DNA from: an uncultured Calothrix sp.
Lineage (GTDB): Bacteria; Cyanobacteriota; Cyanobacteriia; Cyanobacteriales; Nostocaceae
Length of the DNA: 64,000 nt
Reading direction: 5' to 3'
NCBI GenBank assembly: GCA_937973965.1
Contig: CALJJQ010000014.1
Coordinates: 1 to 64,000 of the forward strand
The translations under genes and the position numbers were made by a program. The notes below the pieces were generated by a model. It ran no database searches. It was not told the origin of the DNA and worked only from the letters and a program-made list of their open reading frames with translations. Of this stretch, positions 56,501 to 64,000 are shown in pieces (position 1 is the stretch's first letter; every line of letters starts with the position of its first letter).

Positions 56501-59020
56501 TTTCTGTGCAAAGGCAATTAAGGAAGTATGGAAAGCAGCTGAAACTGGTAACAACATGGCTGCAAATCCCTGCTCTACCAACACCTGACGCACTTTGGTA
56601 ATTTCCTCCGTCGGTCCTGCTAACACCACCTGACGGGGTGAATTCAGATTCGCCACACTTACCTGGGAAAAGGGTTTTAAATAGGCTTCAATCGTACTTA
56701 AATTCTCCCTCACCGCCAACATCGCTCCCGCATCATAATCCGGGTCTTGGGGAGGAGCCATCGCTTGTCCCCGCGCTTTCACTAACCCACAGTAGTCGGC
56801 ATCACTAAATACACCAGCCGCCCACAGTGCCGTAATTTCACCGAAACTATGACCAGCCACAAAATCCGGTTTCAATCCGGCTTGATGCAAAATTTTATAC
56901 AATCCTGCACTCATCATTCCAATGGCTGGTTGGGCATACTCAGTCCGTTGTAGGGCACTTACCTGGATAGCCCGGTCATTCTCATTAAACACGGGTGGTG
57001 GAAAAACCACATCCGACAAAGGTCGCATATTATCCTTAAGCAGCAAACTATCCATGTAACCATAGAATTCCTGCATCACCGGGAAATTCATCACCACTTC
57101 CCGACCCATTTCCAAATATTGGGAACCCTGTCCAGAGAACAAAGCCACCACCTTACCCTTTAATTCCATCCCCTGTTGACGGTAATATACTCCTTGGGGA
57201 TGTTCCCAAACTACCGCATCTGGCTGTTTTTTCAGTTGAGCGATCGCGATTTCCAGATATTTAACCGCTTCTTCCCGCGACTGAGCCACAAATCCCACCC
57301 GAGCATGGTGGACAGGGATTTCTTTCCCTTTACTCAACTTAACCAACTCAATAAATTTAAGCTGACCTGTGGATGCACCTAAATCCACCAACAGATTTTC
57401 TAACTGCGATCGCAATTCTTCTGGATTTACCCCATCAATCAATATTTGATAGGGTGTGTGGTGAACCCGCAGTTCCGGACTCGGTTTACCAGTATATTCT
57501 TCTAGCACCACGTGATAATTAGTACCACCAAATCCGAAAGCACTCACACCAGCTCTTCTGGGAACTTCACCCTGGGGACGAATCCACGGACGTGTTTGGG
57601 TATTAATATAAAAAGGCGTATTTTCAATATTAAATTTGGGATTAGGTTCAGTAACGTTAATAGTTGGCGGTAAAACCTTGTGATACAGTGCCAAAGATGT
57701 TTTAATTAGACTTGCTGCTCCCGCCGCCGCTTTTGTATGACCAATCTGCGATTTCACACTCCCCAGGGCAATATACTGACGACGGGGATTTTCCTCGCCA
57801 AAATATTCACGCAAGGATGCAAATTCCGTCGGGTCTCCAGCCATTGTTCCAGTTCCGTGAGCTTCAATTAAACCAACTGTAGCTGGTGCAAAACCCGCAT
57901 CTTCGTAAGCACGTCGCAAAGCTGTCATTTGTCCTTCCGGACGAGGTGCGTAAATACTCTTGTACCGTCCATCACTGGATGTACCAATCCCCTTAATTAC
58001 CGCATAGATTTTATCCCCATCCCGTTCCGCATCCTCCAAGCGTTTGAGAACCAAAATACCAATCCCTTCACCCAACATCATCCCATCGGATTTCGCATCA
58101 AAGGGACGCACTTTGTCACTGGGTGTCAGAGCGGGGGTTTTACTAAAGGAAATATATGCAGTAATCGAATTATCCGTATCTACCCCACCAGTTAGCATCA
58201 TATCGCAACGGTGTTCCACTAGTTCACTAATCGCCATTTTTAAAGCTGCAAAGGAACTCGCACAAGCTGCATCAACAACGCAATTAATTCCACCCAAATT
58301 TAAACGATTGGCAATCCGTCCAGCAACGATATTTGCAAGCATTCCGGGGAAAGCATTTTCATCCCACTTAATATAAGCAGCTTGCATTTTTTCAATAATT
58401 TTCTGCGTATCCTGGTCACTAATTCCGCTACTTTTGAGTACCTTTTCCCAAATCGGATATTGTAACCTCGCAGACAGAGGAATTCCCAAATTTCTGGCCA
58501 TAGCCACACCCAGAATTACCCCCACCTTATCCCGATTAAATTCCCGAGATAGACCATATCCCGCATCTTCCATTGCTTCTTTGGCTATTACCAAACTCAA
58601 CAACTGGGAAACATCAGTCACCTCTAAAATATTCGGTGGTAAACCAAATTCCATCGGATTAAAATCAACATGGGGAATAAATCCACCCCTTTTAGAATAG
58701 GTTTTATCTTTAGTTGTGCGGGGATTGGGGTCAAAATAGTCATCCACATTCCAATGACTTTCAGGTACATCAGTAATACAATCTACCTGATTAATAATAT
58801 TTTCCCAATAATCCTCTAATGTCCGTGATTGGGGAAACAATGAAGCCATTCCCACAATCGCAATCGGACTATACTGTAATTTATGATTTAAGCTATCATT
58901 TGCCATAGATTTACTCTCTATCCTTTTTTTGTCTTCGATAACGCGAATTACTGCTTGTTCGCAATTATTTATTTGTGCTTCTAACTGCGCTAAAGCATTT
59001 TCTATCCAGGAAGCAGACAT
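53543..59020 (-). CDS. hglE: polyketide synthase HglE (KS-AT-ACP-ACP-pseudoKR)
   Basis: A 1,825-aa initiator of the cluster. KS triad: Cys253 (DAACAS), His388 (EAHGTG), His428 (SQIGH). AT: Ser725 in GHSFGE and His831. A linker (about 1100-1212) holds two similar ~50-residue helical segments. A Pro/Val/Gln repeat (VNPVVQKPVQE) precedes two nearly identical ACPs with Ser1334 and Ser1500 in GIDSIKRVEILGAMQ. The end (about 1590-1825) is the structural, catalytically silent half of a ketoreductase, as in PfaA; the catalytic half is HglD. ATG 59020 starts the cluster. Confidence 0.9.
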   Translation of the reverse strand: MSASWIENALAQLEAQINNCEQAVIRVIEDKKRIESKSMANDSLNHKLQYSPIAIVGMASLFPQSRTLEDYWENIINQVDCITDVPESHWNVDDYFDPNPRTTKDKTYSKRGGFIPHVDFNPMEFGLPPNILEVTDVSQLLSLVIAKEAMEDAGYGLSREFNRDKVGVILGVAMARNLGIPLSARLQYPIWEKVLKSSGISDQDTQKIIEKMQAAYIKWDENAFPGMLANIVAGRIANRLNLGGINCVVDAACASSFAALKMAISELVEHRCDMMLTGGVDTDNSITAYISFSKTPALTPSDKVRPFDAKSDGMMLGEGIGILVLKRLEDAERDGDKIYAVIKGIGTSSDGRYKSIYAPRPEGQMTALRRAYEDAGFAPATVGLIEAHGTGTMAGDPTEFASLREYFGEENPRRQYIALGSVKSQIGHTKAAAGAASLIKTSLALYHKVLPPTINVTEPNPKFNIENTPFYINTQTRPWIRPQGEVPRRAGVSAFGFGGTNYHVVLEEYTGKPSPELRVHHTPYQILIDGVNPEELRSQLENLLVDLGASTGQLKFIELVKLSKGKEIPVHHARVGFVAQSREEAVKYLEIAIAQLKKQPDAVVWEHPQGVYYRQQGMELKGKVVALFSGQGSQYLEMGREVVMNFPVMQEFYGYMDSLLLKDNMRPLSDVVFPPPVFNENDRAIQVSALQRTEYAQPAIGMMSAGLYKILHQAGLKPDFVAGHSFGEITALWAAGVFSDADYCGLVKARGQAMAPPQDPDYDAGAMLAVRENLSTIEAYLKPFSQVSVANLNSPRQVVLAGPTEEITKVRQVLVEQGFAAMLLPVSAAFHTSLIAFAQKSFAIALKSTEFKPQQITTYSNVTAHPYPQEPQKIKQILETHLANPVLFKQQIENIYNAGGYCFVEFGPRRILTNLVQDILGERPHIAIALNPSDRKNSDRSLREAVVQLRVHGVQLRDIDPLQKPPTPPVPENPKALNVRLNGVNYVSPKTAKTIAEALQPDPNLKVVIPQSTVNKASTNGKTKIVDIKSEIVPGIPPTSSSSATSFQLPSGHSQKTPPDITTGVETSATNSPTQPSKPNPTSPVVKSTMEQVPNQRINYQQVLESLEFVLSQFQQNNSENLQVHGLYLNHQQKYVETFFQLLQQQHKLLIDQTSATKNIKSMVTESLERSMTQFSSQQAETLRVHEQYLQNQLAYTQNFFQFLQQEYQGLLSGQVRVAETPVNPVVQKPVQEAPVNPVVAPITQQPVQEAPVNPVVQKPVQETPVNPVVQKPVQETPANPVPQPTPTASIPTPSVAAGDVAETLLAITSEKTGYPVEMLELDMDMEADLGIDSIKRVEILGAMQEAYPNLPQPNVEDLGELRTIGQVVNYIQSLMGQGGETVSIQAVAPIATQSVNTEPIVTSVTTNIDNLVSAREPITVNAIPSVNFANATTSVIPETPTPAIAIATTPIEPEVPVSSSVNAEEMAQTLLNITSEKTGYPVEMLELDMDMEADLGIDSIKRVEILGAMQEIYPDLPQPNVEDLGDLRTIGQIVNYLQTLTGGEKKNHHSQSELTQLSQPEVNQPEEQKATQPTTPSEPLTASLNKSPLRRQVFLKTLPQPDYLEFSLPEGHIGLITDDGTLTTTKLASELTHLGWKIVVLSFPETIVSQRSPLPSGIERVELDNMDETHLQEKLNAICQHFGNIAAFIHVNPRFELNQNGRIPYIPTEKAVVKHVFFIAKHLKTSLNQAAKLGRACFCTVARLDGAFGLDHNLNYSPISAGLFGLTKTLNWEWEKVFCRAIDLNPTINADQSSKNIIAELHDPNRYITEVGYGLNGRTTLVSQ

Positions 59021-60328
59021 AGATAATTTAAAAAACTAAGGTCAAGAAAATGGAGCGGCATAAAAATAACAAACTCAATCAAACAGCTACAAAAAACTGT
59101 AATTTAGCTACCCAAAATATTGAATAGGTCTGTTAATTATCCAGATTGTTCAAGTACATAATCGGAAGCATAAAATGAGTTAGTGCAGCTAGAAAATCAG
59201 CTTTGCATCTTGAACCAGCTAATTTTCAACTGTTTTTTTGTAAACTGCCCTCATAACTCTGCGATTCCAGGAATCTCGAATACATTAGACATCACACATG
59301 CGATGAATTATTCCGACTTCATAACCCTTGAAAATATTATCTTCCAAGATATGGATTTACACTACAGTTTAGTGTGATGAAATTTCGGATTAATTCTCTA
59401 TACAAATTCTGCATGCTCATCTCGAAATAATTCATCTAATAAACCATTTTTTTCAATGATATATGTGGATAAATATCTCATTGATTCTATCCAGATATAC
59501 AGAATTTCAGCATGAGATGTCCTGAACAAACCAAGCCGACTAGTATAATTCGTCAAAATAATAACTATGTATCTGCAATTATTCCCGAATAAAATCTAGA
59601 CTACGCTTGATTCCCAAAAATTGAGAAGTAAACCAATTAAATTATGAGGACTAGTGAAATAACCATAGGATAAATTTGTAACCAGGTAAATTCAATCAAT
59701 TGATGATGGTACAAACTAGGAGAAACTGATTCTAGTTTAAATTCAGGGAATTTAGAAGTAGCGATGGGAACAGAAAGACTTTTGTCTTGGGCTTACCCAT
59801 GAATTTAATAATATCAATTAGTTGGGATAAATAACATCACTTATTGATATTGCTGCATCCAGAGTAACGCCAACAATAGGGACTAAGATTATATAGTTTA
59901 GAGATTTTCTGTTTTGTTAGTCTGACATCTCCGTTACCGAAAGTTACTTGATTTTTCTGGAAGTGAATAGATGTAGAGATGATTTACATCCTTTGTCTTC
60001 AGTTTAAATCATAAATTGCAAAATGTTGAACAATTTGTACATAATTAATTGTTAATCGCTAACATTTGTTGTGACAAGTCTATCTCCTAGTGATAAATTA
60101 TCGTAATTTGATGATAGCGAAATTCATCCCAGATATCAGTCAAAATTTACAAATATGTAAAATATTCGTGCAAAATAGCTTGACTACTGGGAATTAAATT
60201 ATTTAGCTCTTTTTAGGATAATGTTAGATGCTTGGGTAATGTCATCTGAGCAAAGATAGATTTACCAATTTACTTTTTGATTGTTAGGGATTAACAGTTA
60301 AAGGGAGTATAGCAGTCCTAAATGATTT

Positions 60329-60478
60329 GTAAAATCTTATATTTAGGGTTATTGATTGTTAACGGTTGACAGTAAATAGCCATAGACGTAGGCACCTGTA
60401 GTGCGACTTCTTAACAAGAATACTTCCGGTTACAGCCAAAACCAATATTTTTCACGAATTAAATTGTGTTGCTATAGA
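60329..60478. repeat. GCAATCCGATTT-family repeat, inverted relic
   Basis: Ends TTTTTCACGAATTAAATTGTG, the inverse of the copies at 37805 and 42904, with a TGTTAACGGTTGACAG centre. Confidence 0.5.
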
Positions 60479-60932
60479 TAACAGGTAATTAGGAAATGAT
60501 TAAAGACTATTAGCATAGTTTTTGTTAATCAATAACTATAATTAAATAGTGGAAATTAAGAAACCAAAGAAAAATATTTTCGTCTTCCATAGTGGAGTAG
60601 CATAAATATCTATTCAGATAGATAATCTATGGGAATATGAAATAGAGAGGGATTGTACTGCGTAAATCCAAATTTATAGATAAACCAAGCCAATTATTCT
60701 CTAACTATCTCAATCACTTTCTATCTCCTGGAGGTAAGCATCAATCAACAGGTCATTTCTCGGATTTCTGACAAACCCCAAAAGCTTGCAGAGAGTAGTA
60801 GGAAAATCAACCCGCTACTCAACACCTTTTGCAGAAAGGGGAATGATTAGGTTTGTAGTCAGGGATTTATCCCCGACTACAAACTGAAAATTAGTTTTCT
60901 CGCAGATTGTGCTGCTGAAATTGCCATGAGTG

Positions 60933-61024
60933 ATATCGATTATCTTGTACTTTGCAATAAATGAAACTAGAATAATTAACGGTTACAGCCCCTGATATGT
61001 AGCAAGCATTAGCGTAAACGATAT
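60933..61024. repeat. 92-bp repeat, copy 2 (inverted)
   Basis: Reverse complement of 37994-38085 with two differences. Ends read ATATCGATT and AAACGATAT, weakly inverted. Not associated with a MITE here. Confidence 0.9.
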
Positions 61025-62227
61025 GAGGATATCCGTGACAAAGCGATCGCTCTCTCCAGTCTGAAAGCAAATTTGCGATCACATTATATACAATACAGGG
61101 TTTACGCAACGTCTTCTCGTGAGAGAAGATTTATCCGCAGCGATCGCAACGCTGTGTCGGGAAGCGATCGCAAGATTTTTGTGACCACTTTCTTTCCCCT
61201 CTGACGGGGAGCAAGCTAGGTAATGATGTAGTGACAGCTTTCTCCTCTGATGGAGGTATGGGTGGATTAGCAATATTGTTGACTGTTAACTACTAACAAA
61301 AAGTAGCAACATCAGTGGTAAAAATCTGTCATTAAATCCATCAAAATAAAGTAGTTACTCCCTAACAAAAGCCCAAAATTTGATAGTGCAATCAATTGCT
61401 TTTGTGTTATCCTAAAAATCAAGGATTAAACCCAGATTTCTCACGAACTCCTCAAACTTTCAGTGAGTAATGAACAGGTATTAGGAAGTAGTAGGAAAAT
61501 CAATCCATTAATCAATCGGTTATGAATTTCCCGTGAGAAATACAGTTAAATCAATCTTTTATGCAATTTGAATACTCTGATTTTTGTCATTAATTTTACA
61601 CTTCATTTAAGCAATTTATTCAACAATAAAATTGAAGATGTAATGGTAGTAACATGGAATTTTTCAGGTGCATAAAAATTTGATTTTACCTACGACTACT
61701 AATTGGAAAAAACTTGCATAATTTTTGCTATTAAGGTTACAAATATCCCAACTTTACCAGGAAAAAGATGAATTTTCAGCATTATCTCTACACCCGAAAT
61801 AACTCTCATAGTAACGGTCGGTGTAAATAAAGCAACCATTAACTAGAGGAGAAAAGCCTATATATTAATATTTTGAGCTTCCTGCCATTTAGTACTAGCC
61901 TGTGTTTCAAAGAGAGAATCAAGCTGATGACTGAAATCTGCAATCATCAAACAATCTATTTAGAGTGAAACTAAGCTAACTTACGATAGGGAAAATAGCA
62001 CAGGAAATCAAAACAAAAACAGTGAAATCCCTTATTTTTATACTCCATGAAATCAGCTAGCAGCAAATATAATCCAAAATCGACAGATGAATACCCCTAA
62101 AAATTACAGGAATTAGGGAATGGAGAATAGTGAGTAGTAGGAAAATCAACCCTTATCACTTAGTGAAAAATGCAGAAATAACGGATCAACTCAGGAATAA
62201 TCCAAAAACCAAAAAGGAATAACAACA

Positions 62228-63424
62228 ATGTCAATTGAAAACGAGAAACGGATATTAGCCAACTCAACTTTTCGCTGGAGAATGCTACTCACACTTGCAG
62301 TAGGTATCGCTGGTTTAGCATTTGTAATTTATAATGCATCCAGATTTTTAACCCTAGTACCAGGGACATCCAATCAAACACCCCAAGTTACCCCCACTCG
62401 AATTGCAGTCACAGCGCTAGGAAGAATTGAACCAGAAGGTGAAGTCACCCAGTTATCTGCACCAAGTTCCCTCAGTGGTGTCCGGATTGAACAGATGTTA
62501 GTTACCGAGGGGGAAGAAGTTAAACAAGGACAGGTAATTGCTCGATTAGAAGGTTATGCAAGGACAAGAGCTGCACTACAACAAGCAAGAGACCAGGTAG
62601 AAGTTAGTCAAGCACGGTTAGCACAGGTGAAAGCAGGAGCAAAAAATGCTGATGTTGAAGCACAAGCTGCGATGATTGCTCAATTAAATGCTCAACTCCG
62701 AGGTGAAGTAGCAGCACAGCAAGCGATAATTGCGAGACTTCAGACCCAGTTAAATAATGCCAAAACTGAAAATAACCGCTATCAACAATTACTACGGGAC
62801 GGAGCAGTATCCGTATCTTTAGCAGAATCAAAACGTTTAGAAGTTGATACCCTGCGACAACAAATCCGTGAATCGAAAGCAACCTTGAGTCGTAGTATTA
62901 ATACAATTACCAATCAAGTTCGGGAAGGACAAGCGAGATTAGCGAGTTTAAATGAAGTGCGTCCGGTTGATGTGGAATTAGCGGAAGCAGAATTAAGAAG
63001 TACCCGTAGTGCATTAACAAAAGCGAAAGCAGAACACGAATTAACGATGGTGAAATCACCTGTTAACGGTCAGATTTTAAAAATTCATACCAAAACCGGT
63101 GAAGTAATTGGTAGTGAGGGTATTGTGGATATTGGCAAAACCTCACAAATGTATGTGGTCGCGGAAGTTTATCAAACCGATATTGCGAAAGTCAAACCCG
63201 GACAAAGAGCAATTATTACTAGCACTGCATTCAACCGTCAAATTGAAGGAGTTGTCACCGATATTGGTTTACAGGTTGAACGTCAAAGAATTTTGAGTGT
63301 TAATCCCGCAGCAGATACAGACCGTCGTGTAATTCAAGTCAAAATTCGTATTGATGACCCAGAGGACAGTCAATTAGTTGCGCGATTAACGAATTTACAG
63401 GTTGATGTATCTATCCAAATCTAA
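62228..63424 (+). CDS. devB: DevB-family membrane fusion protein of an ABC exporter
   Basis: A periplasmic adaptor of 398 aa. One N-terminal membrane anchor (about 18-36), a lipoyl/biotinyl-like half (GRIEPEGEVTQLSAPSSLSGVRIEQMLVTEGEEVKQGQVIARLE), a long coiled coil (about 115-270), then second lipoyl half (MVKSPVNGQILKIHTKTGEVI) and beta-barrel. This is the DevB layout; DevBCA exports heterocyst glycolipids. Next to hglE in Anabaena PCC 7120 the equivalent pair is called hgdB/hgdC, so it may be that orthologue rather than devB itself. AAGGA lies nine bases before ATG. Confidence 0.85.
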   Translation: MSIENEKRILANSTFRWRMLLTLAVGIAGLAFVIYNASRFLTLVPGTSNQTPQVTPTRIAVTALGRIEPEGEVTQLSAPSSLSGVRIEQMLVTEGEEVKQGQVIARLEGYARTRAALQQARDQVEVSQARLAQVKAGAKNADVEAQAAMIAQLNAQLRGEVAAQQAIIARLQTQLNNAKTENNRYQQLLRDGAVSVSLAESKRLEVDTLRQQIRESKATLSRSINTITNQVREGQARLASLNEVRPVDVELAEAELRSTRSALTKAKAEHELTMVKSPVNGQILKIHTKTGEVIGSEGIVDIGKTSQMYVVAEVYQTDIAKVKPGQRAIITSTAFNRQIEGVVTDIGLQVERQRILSVNPAADTDRRVIQVKIRIDDPEDSQLVARLTNLQVDVSIQI

Positions 63425-63469
63425 TCCCTTGGGGAAGACAAAAATTATTCTCGAGAAATTTTGTTGTTT

Positions 63470-63496
63470 GTTGACAGTTAACAGTTAACTGTCAAC
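63470..63496. repeat. 27-nt hairpin between devB and devC
   Basis: Arms GTTGACAGTTAAC and GTTAACTGTCAAC around a single A. No T-tract follows, so simple termination is unlikely. Confidence 0.8.
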
Positions 63497-63552
63497 CCTT
63501 AACAATAAAAATGGGATATGTAAACAATCCAAAGTAAAGCAGTATCAATTAC

Positions 63553-64000
63553 ATGAGTTTTAAAATACCCTTAGCATGGCTACAGCTAGTTCGGAATAAA
63601 GTTCGTTCATTAGTAGCTGTAGCAGGGATTTCCTTTCTGGTAATTTTAATGTTTATGCAACTGGGTTTTCAGGATGCATTATATGCAAGTGCAACTCAGG
63701 TGCATAAAAATCTCAAAGGAGATTTATTTCTAGTTAGTTCACAATATAAATCCTTGACCGCAAATCAAAGTTTTTTCCGCTCGCGATTATATCAAGCGTT
63801 AGGGTTTGAAGGGGTTGCGGCGGTGAGTCCGATTTCAATGGGATTTGCTAAATTTAGAAATCCGACTACGGGACAAAAATATTCAATTTATGTGATTGGA
63901 TTTGAACCAAGTAGATCACCGATTGATATTCCCGAAGTCAAGGAAAATATTGATAAAATCAAAACACCGGATGTGGTTTTATTTGACCGTAATTCCCGTC
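63553..64000 (+). CDS. devC: DevC-family ABC exporter permease (N-terminal part)
   Basis: Cut by the window end after 149 codons. It starts MSFKIPLAWLQLVRNKVRSL with a first membrane helix (about 21-40, VAVAGISFLVILMFMQLGF), as in DevC. The large periplasmic loop that follows is visible in part. It starts 128 bases after devB, with a hairpin between. The ATPase gene (devA) would be expected beyond the window. Confidence 0.85.
   Translation, partial: MSFKIPLAWLQLVRNKVRSLVAVAGISFLVILMFMQLGFQDALYASATQVHKNLKGDLFLVSSQYKSLTANQSFFRSRLYQALGFEGVAAVSPISMGFAKFRNPTTGQKYSIYVIGFEPSRSPIDIPEVKENIDKIKTPDVVLFDRNSR

Larger units (their letters stand above)
59021..62227. other. 3.2 kb gene-free region between hglE and devB
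   Basis: No gene supported in 3.2 kb, unusually long. Both divergent promoters must lie here. Visible: inverted GCAATCCGATTT-family relic (60329-60478), the 92-bp repeat copy 2 (60933-61024), GCGATCGC octamers at 61045-61150, GGAAAATCAACCC-type repeats (60790, 61490, 62140). A 72-codon open frame here covers the 92-bp repeat and is repeat sequence. Confidence 0.7.

Noticed and set aside
59183-59377. 64-codon open frame upstream of hglE
   Set aside because: No homology by eye, lies in long gene-free DNA, no ribosome binding site.
60891-61273. Open frames covering the 92-bp repeat
   Set aside because: The conserved part is a repeat and both differences between copies change the amino acid, so it is not under protein selection.
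61600-62227. Possible NtcA site upstream of devB
   Set aside because: No GTA-N8-TAC with a plausible -10 at the right distance was found by eye.
62228-63424. Firm assignment as DevB rather than HgdB
   Set aside because: Position beside hglE resembles hgdB of Anabaena PCC 7120; paralogues cannot be separated without a phylogeny, so the symbol is family-level.
1-64000. CRISPR arrays, tRNA or rRNA genes, prophage, intact insertion sequences
   Set aside because: No regularly spaced direct repeats, no convincing tRNA T-arm/cloverleaf, and no transposase or phage gene recognised; short repeats are irregularly placed.

Overview
The window is chromosomal DNA of a filamentous, heterocyst-forming cyanobacterium (order Nostocales). 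The evidence is a photosystem I subunit (PsaI), many copies of the HIP1 octamer GCGATCGC, dense heptamer (STRR-type) repeats, cyanobacteria-specific small proteins, and above all a heterocyst glycolipid (hgl) polyketide cluster next to a DevBC-type exporter. I cannot name the genus. The DNA is AT-rich, with long gene-free gaps filled by short palindromes and MITE-like elements.

Layout. Positions 1-32,900 are mostly housekeeping: a LapA-like membrane protein, UbiX, an RNase R/II exonuclease, a Ski2-like helicase, a Uma2 nuclease, a PLP enzyme, an Mla-type lipid importer ATPase with its MCE protein, ClpC, a Tat/lipobox molybdopterin oxidoreductase, PsaI (35 residues), an SbcD-like nuclease, a six-domain hybrid regulator ending in GGDEF, a cation diffusion facilitator, PNPase, a GNAT acetyltransferase and truncated hemoglobin. 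Positions 33,300-40,800 hold two paralogous GT2 glycosyltransferases, a KGK-domain protein with a premature stop, MnmE and a TonB-dependent receptor.

Positions 41,300-59,020 (minus strand) are the hgl cluster, in transcription order hglE (KS-AT-2xACP-pseudoKR), a small membrane protein, hglD (KR-DH), hglC (KS-CLF-AT), hglA (PfaD-like enoyl reductase), a free-standing ACP, and hglB/hetM (ACP-thioester reductase). Together these resemble a PUFA-synthase-like iterative line whose chain is released reductively, consistent with the long-chain alcohol of heterocyst glycolipids. After a 3.2 kb gene-free gap, divergent devB and partial devC encode an exporter of the kind that places these glycolipids outside the cell. 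hetN and hetI, which flank hglB in Anabaena PCC 7120, are not present here.

The most unusual material lies between genes: a dispersed hairpin family whose inner arms change in compensating pairs, a leader element repeatedly abutting start codons in the sense orientation, several MITE families (one nested in another), a 92-bp inverted repeat pair differing at only two positions 23 kb apart, and a 44-bp tandem duplication that copied the start of an ABC ATPase gene and created an upstream ORF overlapping the real start. I found no CRISPR array, tRNA, rRNA, prophage or intact IS. I did not find a clearly new multi-gene system.
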